Assembly (NCBI GenBank): GCA_016858145.1
Contig: JAEHOE010000038.1
Location: forward strand, 186,001-250,000
Source: Edaphochlamys debaryana
Taxonomy: Eukaryota; Chlorophyta; Chlorophyceae; Chlamydomonadales
Direction of reading: 5' to 3'
Length of the DNA stretch: 64,000 nucleotides
This document shows, piece after piece, positions 23,629 through 35,600 of the stretch. How positions within the stretch are numbered: the stretch's first letter is position 1; each line of letters begins with the position of its first letter. A program made the translations under genes and the position numbers. The notes under the pieces were generated by a model, which was not told the DNA's origin, did no database searches, and was given only the letters and a program-made list of their open reading frames with translations.

Positions 23629-26600
23629 ATGAAGAAGCTCCTCGACAAAGTGGGGAAGCGCGACAAGAAGGATGCTGGGCTCGTCGGCAAGGTGCGGGGC
23701 TACAGCAGTGCCGAAGGGGCACGGGGGGTGAGCGCAATCGGGAAATACCTGCGCACAGCTCCGGGCGGCCTGATCACAGTAGGGAAGTATGCAGAGCTGC
23801 CAGTTCTCCATCGCAAGGACTGGGCCTGGTGGCCGGGGGCCCGGGCCCCGTTGCCTCGAGCGATGGATGACCCCGGTGATTACGAGGGCCTCAAACCCTT
23901 GCGTGCCCAGGTGGTCATGGTGGGCCAGTACTCGGTACGGGTGGAGGCAATCGTGGGCGAAGGTGAGCGTGGTCTTCTGCCGTGTGGGTGGTCCGCAGCG
24001 TGGGAGCCGGGGGTTGGGCCGGACGGGGTTGGGCCGGAGGGGGTGGAGGGGTTTCGAAACTGCCTACCCAGCTGCCCACGTGGAGTGCTTTACAACGCTA
24101 TGACTCTTCCCTCCCAACAGGTGGATTCGCCACCATCTACCGCTGCACGGACGTGCGAACGGGCCAGACCTTTGCCCTGAAGCACATGCGCCTGGCCGCG
24201 GAGCCGGTGAGGTGTCCGTGGCCGTGTGCGTGGCCGGCGGGCAGAGTTTGCATACGCCTTCCGGTCGAACGCAGCTCGCCTTTATGCAGCGGCGCGGGAC
24301 TGTTTGCTCACACGGGCACTTGCTTCCGCCCAACAGGAGGCAATCAGGGAGGTGCAGATGGAGGCGAAGACCATGGCCAAGCTCAAGGTGTGGAGTTTGT
24401 GGAAAAAGAGTGTCGTTGCTCCAACCGGCGCGGCTGGGTATTGGCTTCCATGACTTTTCGCCTGTGTCCACTTGGTTGTAGCTCTTGCAAGGGGTCTTGC
24501 AAGGGGCCCTTCCTGCTGACGGCACTGGTGCCGTGCCGTTGTCTGTGTTGCTCACACAGCCAGCTATTTGGCCTTCCCTCCAGGGCCACCCGAACATCCT
24601 CAAAATGCACGCGGTTGCCTTTGCGGGCCCCCCGGGCGCCGAGACCGACGGCTTCTTCCTGCTTGACTTCTGCCCGGTCACTCTGTTGGAGGTGGGCGCA
24701 TGCGCAGGCGTGGGCGTGGGACGAATGGCTTTTCGTCGGAGATGGGCCGCGTGTGGGCGGGAGACAGTGCACTGCTTTTGACGACGCGCGTTGCCCGTGC
24801 TTCCCGCACCACTGGTGTTGCGTGCTGCCGCCGGTTGACGTGGGACTCTCTTACCGGCTCTCACTGACTTCTCACGCATGCTGTTCCTCTGCTGTTAACC
24901 TGAAACATGCATTTAGGTCATGCAGCGAAACAACTTCGTTCTTGACGACTACCTGGTGTACGAGGTGTTCCAGGACGTGGCGTGGGCCGTGGCGCACATG
25001 CACAAGTGCAACCCGCCGCTGGCGCACAGGTGGGAGGGCGACTGTGGAGGAAGCACAGAAAGGCGGGGGCGGTGTGCAGGTGGCCTGGCAGTCGTCTGTG
25101 AGCTGCAGGTAGCCCCCCGTGGTGGGCAGCGCGGGGCAAGGCAAGGGGCGCTGAGGCCGGGGCTTGGGAGGCTTTGGGGCCGGGCCGGCGACCTGGGAGG
25201 TGGGTTGTAAGGGATCCGATGAATCGGTGGGCGGGTGTCTGTATTATGAAGCCTAATGTTGCTTTCACCTGGCTCGGGCCCTCAGGGATCTGAAGGCAGA
25301 GAACGTGCTGAAGAACAGCGAGGGCCGCTGGGTGATCTGCGACTTCGGGTCGAGCACCAGCAGGGCGCAGGTGTACGAAACGCAGGTACGGCAGGGTGCA
25401 GCACGGCACTGCTGAGCAGCCCAGGCGAGTGCAGGACACTTAGCTTTGGTGGGTGGTGTGGTGTGCAGGCGGAGATTGCTATCGAGGAGGAGAACATTCG
25501 GAGGACGACCACACCGGCGTACCGCGCTCCAGAGGTAGGGCAAGGGCCGGGGCGTGGCTGAGACTTTCGCACACGGGCAGGCACGCGCAGTGCTGGGTGG
25601 GCCGATGTGGATGCGGGCTGTGCTGCGACCTGGACTTGGTATGTGTCTGGGCAGCGTCTCTCTGCATGTGCCTTGAAGCTGAAGTGCCTGCCCTTCTCCT
25701 GTCAGATGTGGGACCTGTACGCACGGCAACGCATCGATACGGCCGTGGATGTGTGGGTGAGCAAGGGAGCGGGCAGCAGGGCGGACGGTTGTGTGCAGGA
25801 CCGGGCCTCGCTGGTGGAGCCAAGGGTGGGCTCAGGCTTGTCCTCGCCAAGCAGCTGCGAATGGCTTCCCAGCCTGCTGCGAAAGAGCGGCATGTTCTGC
25901 GGGCTGCTCTTGGAGTGGATCTACCTACCGTAAACTCTCTCGCTTGCCACTCGTTCCCCCAGGCTCTGGGTGTGTTGCTGTACGTGCTGGCGTTTGGCAA
26001 GCTGCCCTTCCAGGTGGGCCCGTGTCGGGTTTGGGGTTCGGGCTTCGAGGCAAAGCATGATTTGCTCCTCAGATCCACGGGTGAAGAGAGGGCGCGAGCG
26101 AGTAAGGGCGGTGGTGGGTTGCCAACCTCTCTGGCTTCACGGGGTTCTGCACGTCCGCTGCGCAGGGCGACTCCAAGCTGTCCATCTTGTACGGCAAGTA
26201 CGACATGCCGCCGGGCAGGCCGCCCGCCATGCGGGCCCTGATCCAGGACATGCTGCAGGTCAGACTGGTGACCACGGCAGCGAGCAACCGCTGGTGCTGC
26301 TGGAAGGCTGGGGGCCTTGTATGCGACCTCGCTGTCACCGGGGCTCGGCTCTATGTGCTGATGGGCCTCCAGCTCACCCCTGCCCTGTGTAGCTGCGATC
26401 TAGGTCACCGGAATCGGGGCCTTTTTAGAAAACACGCCTTGGAGTACAAAGCATGAGCACCTCTTCCATGTGTGCAGGTCAACCCGGCGGACCGTCCTGA
26501 CGTGTTTCAGGTCATCTCGCGGCTGGACGTGCTCCGGAACGCGCTGTCCGGCGAGGGCAGCGGCGGTCTACACCAGGACGGCGGCGTGAGGGCCAAGTCC

Positions 26601-29600
26601 CCGTCGCCACCGCACCTCGCGCACGCGCCGCCGCCGGGCGTTACGGCGGCGGTTGGGCCTGCGCCGGGGTCCGCGGCAGGGCCGGGGCCCATGCAGCCGC
26701 CGCCCAACCACCTCGCCGTCCCTCCCGGACCGCCCGGAGCCTCCGGGCCCGGGCCGGGCTTCCCTCCCAACGCCCACCTGCCCCCCCCGCACCTCTACCC
26801 ACCGGCGCCGGGACAGCCGTACCCGGTCCACCCGGCCCACGCGAGGCCCCCCGGGGCCCAGGGCGGGCCCATGGCCAACGGGCCGTATCCGGGGGTCCCT
26901 GGAGGCGCGGCCGGCCACCCCGGGTCCCACCCACTGGGACATTCGCAGCAGCACGTGGCCCCCCACTACCCCCAGCCCTACCCGCAGCCGGGGGGGCCAC
27001 GGCCCGGCAGCCTGGGGGGCGCCCCGCCCCCGGGCATGCCCGGCGGGGCCGGCACGCCGCCCATGCAACGCGTGCCCTCGCGCGGAGGCGCGCCGCCGCC
27101 AGCGGGCTTCAGCCCCGCCTGGCCGCCGCCGCATCCGCAAGGGGGGCCCCACGGGCAAGCGCCGGGGCCCTACCCACCGGGAGCTCACCCCCAGGGCGCC
27201 CACCCGCCTCACCCGCATGCCTACCCACAGCACCCAGCAGCCCAACCGCCGCACCAACCGCCGTCGTCCCAACCGCCCAACCTCCTGGACGAGGCGTACG
27301 TGCCGCCGCCGCCCAAGGAGATCCACCCGCTCGATGCACCGGGGCCCTTCATTCCCAGCCACGCAGCCCCGGCAATGGCACCCCAGCCAGCGCAGCACCG
27401 GTAAGTCGCCCGTCTTTGTCCTGCTGAATAGAGCTGCCTTCGTTTATCATTCTCCATCAGCCGGGTTGTCCTGTGGTTGCGGGTACCCAGGGATTGGGAT
27501 GCACTGTGGCTTCCAAGTGGCCGTTTCTCCCGACAGCACTCACCTTCCGTCGTGCCGCCGCTACTTCCTGAACAGGCGTACCGGCTCAGGGGGCGTGCGC
27601 ACGGGGCCGGCGGGGCCAGGACGCGAGTCCGGGGGCGGGGCGCCACCGGCTGGCTTTGGCGCCTCCAACCACGCGAGCATGGGTTTCGGTGACGACAATG
27701 TGGACTGGGGGCGGGCCGGCTCCTTCCCGGCCGCCCCACAGGGCCAGCTGGGGCAGGAGCGGGCCTCTTTTGGCGACGAACCACCAGCATTCGGGGAGCC
27801 CCTGCGCTCGGCTTTCTCCGAACGGCCTTCTTTCGGGGACGAGCCGGCCTTTGGCGACGAGCCACCCGCGTTCGCGTCGGGGCTGTCGGCGTCGTCTGCT
27901 GGGCCCGGGTCGCCGCTTGGGGGCAAGGTGAGCAGGGCCTCAAGGCGGGGGCCTGGGAGGCTGGGTCGGCCTTTTGCTGTGTCCCGCTCGAAACGGCGAG
28001 GCGCAGCTGTCTTTGCCGCATGTTGGGTGTGCGGCGTTGATCTACCCTTGCGGAGTTCACGGAAGAGCTTGGACCAGTGCGGGCAGTTGCCATTGCATGA
28101 GCGCCCAACATTGTGAATGGCGCCACATGTCTTCAGGACTCGTCATTGTAACTCATGTTGCTACTCTTTTCCCGCAGGTTGCAGCGCCCGAGCCACCAAG
28201 CTTGGTGTCTGCGGGGAGCGCCTCGGGTCCCAGCCCCAGCGGCCCCAGCAGCTCCGGCCTGCTACCGCCCTCGGCCTCCGCGCCCGCCCCAGGATCCACT
28301 CCCGCGGCCGCGCCAACGCCACAGACGGCTGCCGGTACGGCTGCGGCTGGCACAGCCCCAGCCCCTCCGACCCACATCACCTCCTCGGCCACGCCCCCAA
28401 CGCCCCCGTCCTCAGCAGCCGTGCAGGCGCCGGCCGCTGCATCGGCTCCGGCACCGGCTGCGGCCGCCGCTCTCGCCTCAACCTCTGGGTCCCCGGGGGG
28501 GCTGGCAGCGTCGGTTCTTGCGCCCTCGCCCCCTTCCGCAACCCAGCTCTCACCGGCGCCCGCGCCTGCGGCCGCGCCGGCGCCGGTCACAGCCCAGGCC
28601 TCAGCACCTGCGCCGCTGCCGGTGCCCGGACCGCCTGCCGGGCCCGTGTCTGGCGTGGCGGCGGCTGCACTGCTTGGCTCCCCGGCGTCCTCCGTCTCCT
28701 CCCCTATGGCAGCTGCGTCCAGCTGGTCCGCCCATCCCGCGTTCCCAGCCTCGGGCCAGCCGTCCCAGACGCTGCCGCCGCGGCCGCCACACCCGGCTTC
28801 GTTGCAGGCTGCGGCCAACGCGGGGACTAGCACGAGCTCTGGCGGCGGCGCAGGGCCGGGGCAGGCAGCAGCGCACGCTCTCACGCACCCAGCAGCTGCG
28901 GACGGGGCGCGCGGAGGCGGCGCGGCAAACCACCATGCGGGGGCGGCCCACGGGGAGGACACAAGCGAGGTCGAGGTGCTCAGGTGTGGGGGCAGCGCGT
29001 CTTACTCCCTCCTCTCAGATGCCGTGTCCCTCGCCTACGCATGCTAGCTCCGCATCGGGCACCGCTCACGGCCCTGACCTTGACCCTGACCCCTGATGCC
29101 TCCTTCGATACTTCCATTCTTCCATACCCATGTAGTGAACCCTCGCGTCGGCGTATGCGTGACCGTGTGCCCGCGCTCGCCTCCTCTGCCGCCGCAGGGC
29201 CCAGCTGCAGCGGATGTCCCGCACCAACTCCGCGCTCGAGGGCCGCGTGGCGCAGCTGGAGGGCCTGGTCTCGCAGCAAGGTGCGCTGCTGGTCCGCCTC
29301 GCGGAGGAGCTCGCCACCGTCAAGGCCCAGGCCCAGGCCCAGGCCCAACAGCACCACGTGCTCCAGAACGCGTCGCCGCACGGGCCCGCGGGCCCAGGAC
29401 ACGGGGCGGCGGCGGCAGGGGGGAGCGGGCGGCGGGGCTCGGGGCAGTTGCTGCCGGAGGCGACGGGAGCGTCCGTGGCGTCGGGCGTGGGCCGTGCGAG
29501 CGCCGGCAGCAGCGGCGCGGGCGACGGCGGCGGTTTGGCCGGGGCGCAGGGCAGCGTGCCGGGCTTTGAGGATGAGCCGTGGGCGGCGGTGAGTGGGTTG

Positions 29601-29831
29601 CAGCGTGGGCGGGCTTGTTAGAAGGCTGGGGTGACGCCGAAACGGTGTCTGTAGTCTGCGGGGCTTGGTGCACAGGGGGTGTTGGTGTAGAGCCTGATTC
29701 CGGCCTGCGCGCCGCCTTGACAGGATGTGTCCTCGTGCCCCTGTGTGTGTTCTCTGCAGGGTGGAAAGCTGGAGGGGCCCAACACGTCTGCGCCCATCTA
29801 CCCGCCCATCGGCTACGAGGACCTTGCATGA
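23629..29831 (+). CDS. NAK/AAK1-family Ser/Thr protein kinase
   Basis: The model has sixteen exons: 23629-23691, 23911-23962, 24121-24206, 24337-24387, 24584-24691, 24917-25029, 25286-25385, 25469-25534, 25706-25756, 25963-26013, 26166-26258, 26478-27400, 27576-27927, 28178-28983, 29198-29588, 29760-29831 (1125 aa). The kinase domain (about 28-290) has the P-loop GEGGFATIY, VAIK-type Lys59 in FALKHM, HRDLKAEN (Asp159), DFG at 177-179 and TPAYRAPEMWDLY. The last, and the position of GHPNILKMHAVAF, are typical of the Ark/Prk, AAK1 and GAK group, which phosphorylates clathrin adaptors in endocytosis. About 830 residues of disordered Pro/Ala/Gly/Gln-rich tail follow, with repeated FGDEP motifs and a short coiled coil (about 29198-29350). 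The endocytic role is inferred from the family. Confidence 0.92.
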
Positions 29832-29944
29832 GGCACCGGAGCCGCTGTGGCAGCGGCAGCAGACCGTGTCGCAGCATGCTCGTGAGGATGCATTCGCGGC
29901 CCTTATACGAAGGGTTTTGAGGCAGGATACCCGTATGGGGGGGC

Positions 29945-30005
29945 ACGAGCACGGGTGGCGGAGCATGGTCCTGGGCAGGGGCTATGCTCCGCCACCCGTG
30001 CTCGT
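29945..30005. repeat. Perfect 22-bp inverted repeat (hairpin)
   Basis: The arm at 29945-29966 (ACGAGCACGGGTGGCGGAGC + AT) is the exact reverse complement of 29984-30005, separated by a 17-base loop. It begins 114 bp after the kinase stop codon and would fold into a very stable stem in the 3' UTR. Confidence 0.92.
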
Positions 30006-30711
30006 CCTGGGTCGTGGGCAGGGGCCCAGGGCGCCACCAGGCATCCACAGTGCACTAGCTGGGTAGAGACATGAGAAGCAAGCAAGGGTGTGAGATGGGC
30101 AACCCTAGGGGTCTTTGCGCTGGCTAACCATCATCATCTGTCCACCAGATTAGCAAGCCGGGTGGGGGCAATCGCCGCCGTCCTTCCCAGCCAACGAGGG
30201 CCCGCGAAGGCCGGCCGTGAGCGTAGGGCCAGGGCGATGTTCGGGATGACTTGCATAAGTGAAATAGGACTGCAGAGACGGGGACACGGCCTGATGAGAA
30301 GAGCAGCGACGCGAAGTTTGCTTGGTTGTGGGCGTAGGGTGGAGACGGGGTGGAGGCCATGCAGATTTGGGGCCACCATGGGCCGAGTACAGGGGAGCTC
30401 TGGCCGGGTAGCAAGGAAGTGGAGGGTGTTGCTGCCGCTACCTCGGTGTGGCGTGTGCACAGGAACGGTGTGAGGGCAGCCGGGCGTGTTCCGCGTCTTA
30501 CAGGAACCAGCCCGCGCCTTCGATATCCGAGGAAGGCCACTCACAGCGAGTCCTCCACCACACCAGCACCGGGAGCATGCTCGCACACACACCGCCAGCC
30601 CCAATGCTACACCTGCTATGCCTAATCCGTAATGTACATTTCGTTCGCAATACCTGCAAGCACTCGAGTTTGCGAAACATTGCCATGTCCGCAGTTCATA
30701 TTTACTCCAGT

Positions 30712-30716
30712 TGTAA
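30712..30716 (+). terminator. Candidate TGTAA polyadenylation signal, kinase gene
   Basis: TGTAA lies about 880 bp after the kinase stop. Long 3' UTRs are common in volvocine algae, but a second TGTAA at 30908 is equally possible. Confidence 0.3.
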
Positions 30717-31006
30717 TCCGCATCCAAAGCAGTACCCAGCATCCCTGCTTGATCAGTGATCAGATCGTTCGTTTGTCAACGTGCACAAGCACTTACGTGT
30801 TATGGCCAGACGGTCACTCCCGCTCGCCAAACCGGTAGTTGCGTGCCAACGCGCTCACCCATGCTCTCAAACGCTCACCCCGCCGTCGCAGAGGAGCTCA
30901 ACTATGATGTAACGCCACCTGAGGTCGCGAGGGACCCACACGGAGGCTCCGGGGGCCCGCGCCTGTCTGATGCGGCCACCACGGTTACCCACTCAAGGGT
31001 ACCCGC

Positions 31007-31631
31007 TTAATTGTTGGGGTCGATGATCCCCAGCCCATACTGAGACAGGTCGAGTGAGGCTGCATCTAGTGCGTTGTAAACGTTCGCCGATAAAATCTCT
31101 TGCCCGGCAGCGGCGTACAGGATGAGCCATGGCAGGAAGATGACAGTGACTATGACAAAGCCGATGGTGGACCACTTGGTGTCTGGGGGGAGCCAGGGAG
31201 GCAAGAGTGAGGCAACGTCCATGCGGTCAAAGCCGGCTGTCGCTGTTTGTGCGCCGCTGCCCCCACCGACCGCTTCACCTACATTTCTTGATAACGGGGT
31301 CGCCTCGGGGGGAGCGGAAGTCCGGCCAGAAGAGCCAGATGTTGCTGGCCCAAAGCAGCGGCAGGAAGAAGCAACCCGCGAAGAACACTGCAGCAGGGTA
31401 AAAATACGGTTAGCCGGTTGAGAGCTGCAGCTTTAAATGCCCAAACAAGAGCAGAGGCCGCTCAGAGAGGCATGCTGCCGACTCACTCCGCTTGGCAATC
31501 ATGCGAGCCTTGGGTAGCGGGATAACCTCGTAGTCGATGCTCTCAACAACCGCGTCTTGCTCTAGGCCCTCCGCGTCTCCTCGGTCACGCGTCATTTCCT
31601 GCTCATTTTGCCCGCTGTATTGGCGCTCCAT
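31007..31631 (-). CDS. PEN2: PEN-2, gamma-secretase subunit
   Basis: The model has three exons: 31631-31487, 31387-31283, 31182-31007 (141 aa). After a charged N-terminus (MERQYSGQNEQEMTRDRGDA...) and a basic segment, the protein has MFFAGCFFLPLLWASNIWLF, FWPDFRSP, a short polar loop, then WSTIGFVIVTVIFLPWLILY and ends GLGIIDPNN. The FxGxxxLPLLW...N...F pattern and the hydrophobic hairpin are the hallmarks of PEN-2, the smallest subunit of the presenilin protease complex, which is needed for presenilin endoproteolysis. Animal PEN-2 is about 100 residues; plant and algal forms have the longer N-terminus seen here. Localisation to ER/Golgi membranes is inferred from the family. Confidence 0.85.
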
Positions 31632-32694
31632 GGCTGTGGGTTAGAGGTAGGGTTGTGCAGGGCGGGTGTGTGGGAGTGTCAAGGCCAGGGAAGTCGGGGG
31701 CGGGGCAGGTAGGGGCCAACCCGCAAGTCCTTCATGGGGCGGCCCGTACAGCACGCACACAGCCACATCAGTGTCTCGACGCGACCCTCGCCCAGCACGC
31801 ATCACTACTCACCACATTACACAACAGCGCAGAGGCCACGTGTCAGCGTTGCTAGGTCCGCCCTCGCCCCTGGCTCCTCGTCCTGGCTCCTCGCAGTGGC
31901 AGGGGGCAAGTCTCACCCATTACCGCCCACCCGCCACCCCACGCCCCGACGAAAGCAAGGTAGGTTGCGGACCACGCCCAGACGCCCTACAACTCGACCA
32001 AGCGCTTTGCTTTGTTGAAGCCTTCGAACGCCTTCCGCCCGTAGGCGCTAGGCCCCGCCAGCCCCATCTTCTACACCTTGACCTTGTCCTGTACACAGTT
32101 CCTTCAGCACAGCCTACCTCCCGTGGCAGCTACGTACTTGCATCCCCGCTATCCTCCGCCCCGCCCACGACTGCTCTCCCAAACCGCAAGCCGTCCCACC
32201 ATTCCGCGTTGTGCGCTTTCCAAGCCTCCGTCCGCTGCATCCACGGATCAGCTCGACAGCCTTCTCCTCCCGTATACCGGCACCCCTCGAATTCGTGCCA
32301 GGTACCCTTGCTGCCTGTGTGCTACGCTGGGGGGATGCCTCCCTACCTGACCAGTCACCCGTCCTCACCCGTTACTGGCACTTGCGCTCCTCACTCATGA
32401 CTTGCCTACTCAGCCAACGGTAACCCTTCACACACATAACTGCACCCACGTCTCCCTCACGACGCCAACGATAACCCTTCACGACGCCAACGGTAACCCT
32501 TCACACACATAACTGCACCCACGTCTCCCTCACGTGAGGCCGAATAATGCTCGTATCTTGCCTGATGTTGCCATGATCGGCTGGCGGGCTGGACCCAGCA
32601 GGACCCATGCCCTCGCTGCACATGTCTGTGCCCTTGTCCCATTGCCCAAATCGACTCCCTCAGTCCTATCCAGGCCCTGCCGACTGCCGCACCC
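31632..32694. other. Intergenic with tandem repeat
   Basis: This lies between the start of PEN-2 and the stop of the MYND gene (both minus). It holds the PEN-2 promoter, the MYND 3' UTR and a tandem repeat at 32413-32533. ORFs on the plus strand are Pro/Ser/His-rich and not convincing. Confidence 0.5.
32413..32533. repeat. Two direct 49-bp repeats
   Basis: The 49-bp unit beginning GCCAACGGTAACCCTTCACA occurs at 32413-32461 and 32485-32533. A partial unit (CGCCAACGATAACCCTTCAC) lies between them. Confidence 0.9.
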
Positions 32695-35600
32695 TCATGA
32701 CGCCCCCGAGCCCCCCGCCTCCGAGCCCCCCGCCCCCGAGCCCCCCGCCCCCGCCCCGTGCTCATGCGCGCACGCGGCGCTGCAGTACGCCCCCTCGCCG
32801 CAGCCGGGGTAGCGCCGCAGCTCCCGCCCCGCCTCGCTGTCGCCGTCCAAACGGGTGCAGCGCGGGTGGGCGCACGTGGGCAGCAGGGACCGGACCGAGG
32901 CCAGGTGCGGCAGCGGGCCCCAGCGCTGCAGCCACTCATCTCTGTCGCTCAGCCCCCACCGCACCGCCCTGACTTCAGCGGCGTCGTCCTCGCCAGCGGC
33001 CCAGCGGCGGAGGAGCGAGGCGAGCGCAAGTGCCAGCACCCGTCCCTCCGTGAACTTCTCGCCGAGTGACACCAGCGTCTCCGGCGGCCAATAGGCGGCA
33101 ATGCTGCCGCCGTCTTTCGGCCGCTTGGCGCCGCTCCGGCCTCGCCTGGGGCCCCGGCCGCCGGCAGCACGGGTTTTGGCCGCCGCCGCCGCCTGCCGCA
33201 CCTCCTCCGGCAACGCCAGTGCGACTGCGGCACAGGTGAAAACGGTCTTGTGCCAGACGGCTCCTGCCGCTTCCACGAACTGAGCAGCAGAGGGCGGGAA
33301 GCTCCATGCGCCCATGTCTCGGAGCAGGGACCCGAGCAGCGGCAGCACCTGCAGCTCCCCGAGGACGAAGCGCCGCCAGCCGCCGTTACCGGTGCCGCCG
33401 CCGTCACCGGTGCGGCCGCCGTCATCGGGTGTGCCCCCGGCGCCGGCTGCTGTGTGGCTCTGGCCCTCAAGCAGGATTAAGGTCCACATGTGGAGCGGAT
33501 CTAGCTGTAGAGACAGGACGTTTGCGCATGCTGATGCCCTCTGCATAGCCCTAGCTTCGCAGAAACCCTTGGCGTCCGCGGAAGCCCGTTGTGCGTGGCG
33601 CGACAGCGGCGGCAGCCACTCCACGGCCGAGCGGAGCAGCATCAGCCTCAGCTGGGGGTGTGCGGCGGAGGGCTCGGGCCCGGTGAACCGGTGGCATGTG
33701 GCGCAGAGCTTCGAGACCGCCAACAATGCAGGTGTGTACACGTCTTTCCGGCTCAGGACCTTGGCGATGGTGGTCACGAGGGCGGCGGCCTGGGCCGGCT
33801 CGCCGTAGGCCAGGAGGCGGGCCAGGAGGAGATGGGAGAGGGCGTTGGTTTCCAGCAGCTTGGCCGCGAGTTGGGCCTCATTCCCCGAGGGATGCTCTCC
33901 ACCCCGCCGCAGCAGGCGCTCCAGGCAGGGCAGCAGCCCGGCGGCGAGGGCTGCGGCGACCTGGGCGGGCGGCTCGGGCGGGAGCGCGCCTGGCGGGGGA
34001 GCATAGACGGCAAAGGGCGGGCGCGAGGGAGTTGAAGCAACGTGCAGATAGCTGAGCGCGAGGAAGTGAACCCGTGTAAGCCGTGAGGTCACATACCGGT
34101 CGCCACCCAAAGTACCCAGTCATCGCCGCAGAGGCAACCCCGAACGTGCTGACACCGCAACCCTTGCCCTGATCTGCGCTTACCGCTTAGACCCGACTCT
34201 TCGTCTTCCGTGATGGGACTCCACAGCCTCGCCAGGGCCTCCACCTGTGCATGGGTGGCAGACGGCAGCACGTGCCGGCACGCCTCCGCCACCAGCTCCC
34301 ACCGCCCCACCGCCGCACGCCACGCCCAGCCGTGCGTGACCGCTGGGCCCACATCCGTCAGGAGGGTGTCCAGCGTGTCGATCACGAAGACTAGAGCGTC
34401 GGGCACTTTGTTGCATTCCAGCAACAGCTGCAGGGGCGGCGGCGGCGGCACGGCTCCGTGGGCTTCCTCGCCGGCAGCCGGCGGCGGCTCCGCCTCAGCC
34501 CAGGCCCGGCCCGAGGCCACCGCCCAGCGGCCCACGCGGAGGAGCAGGGGCGCCGCGGCGGCGGGGCGCAGGGCGGGGGGATCGAGGGGCTGGCGGAGGA
34601 GCACGGGGAGGCAGTTGACGAAGTCGATTATGGTGGCGCCGGCGACGCACTGCCTGCACGCGCCATGGAGCGAATGGCAGAATGCCACAATTCAGGACGG
34701 TCGTAGCTCTGCTTGTGCATAGCTCCGTCACCCAATCGCCCTTGCACCGGGACTTGGTGGACAGGCCAACTGAAGGGCTGGTCGCACGCACCTGCCGTGA
34801 AGGGCCCCCGCGCCAACCGATCCGGCCACCACAGTCCCGAGGGTGCCATCCGCGCCGCGCGTCAGGACCGGCAGGCCCTGGAGCAGAGGATGGGGCAGCC
34901 CATACGAGGGCCCTCCGTCCGCGAGGCACAGCGCCGCCAGCCCGGACGTCAGCTCCAGGTGCAGCACGCACGGGTGCTGAAGCGCCGCGCGGAGCCGGGC
35001 GGCCGCGCCGGCGCCGCCCAAGGACGGGGCCGCGTCCGCCAGTCTGCGTGCGGCCCAGCGGATGAGGCCGTGGTCGTTGTTGCATGCCGAGGCTAGCTTG
35101 TTGGGGCGGGAGTCGGGCTCGCACGCCACCTTGGCCGCGACCAGTACTGCCCGGGCCGTGTGCTCCATGACACCGCTGTCCGCCAGGGCGCTGGCCAGCT
35201 CGGCCGCAAACACCCGCTGCGACACCTCCAGCCGTCGCCGCTCCTTGTCGGCCGGGGCGGCGGCTGCGGGCGCCTGCTGTTGCGGCGGCGGAGCAGCCAC
35301 CGCGCCGAAAGGTAACAGCGCGGTCACCAGGCGGAGGCTGCTGTCCAGCATGAGATGTAGGGTGAAGATGACGCGGTCGCGCAGCTCTTGCGCGCCACCC
35401 TCTGCCGCCGCTCCGCCCAGTGCTGCTTCCTCGGCCCCTCTAACTCCCGGCAGCACGCGTGCCGTGGCAAGCGCAAGGGCGCGAGACAGGCACTGCAGCG
35501 TTTGCATGCGCAGGAGGGTGCGCAGGAACGCCAGCGGCGGGGCCGCCGCGGGCTAGGGCAGAGCGGCCACCAGCGAGACGGTCAGGCCCAACGCCGCCAG

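Larger units (their letters stand above)
29832..31006. other. Convergent intergenic region with hairpin
   Basis: These 1175 bp lie between the kinase stop (plus) and the PEN-2 stop (minus). They contain a perfect inverted repeat (29945-30005) and TGTAA motifs on the plus strand at 30712 and 30908, and on the minus strand at 30498-30502, so the two 3' UTRs may overlap. No gene was seen. Confidence 0.5.

Noticed and set aside
26568..27398. 276-residue minus-strand ORF opposite the kinase tail
   Set aside because: It is antisense to a Pro/Gly-rich exon; Arg/Gly composition is typical of shadow frames in GC-rich DNA.
31666..32400. 244-residue plus-strand ORF upstream of PEN-2
   Set aside because: It begins at the edge of a promoter region, has Ser/Pro/His-rich composition, and shows no motif or splice-linked extension.
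34089..34183. Joining MYND exon 3 at the acceptor near 34041 (CGCTCAG|CTATC)
   Set aside because: It breaks the reading phase; the acceptor at 33990 (CCCCCGCCAG) keeps it.
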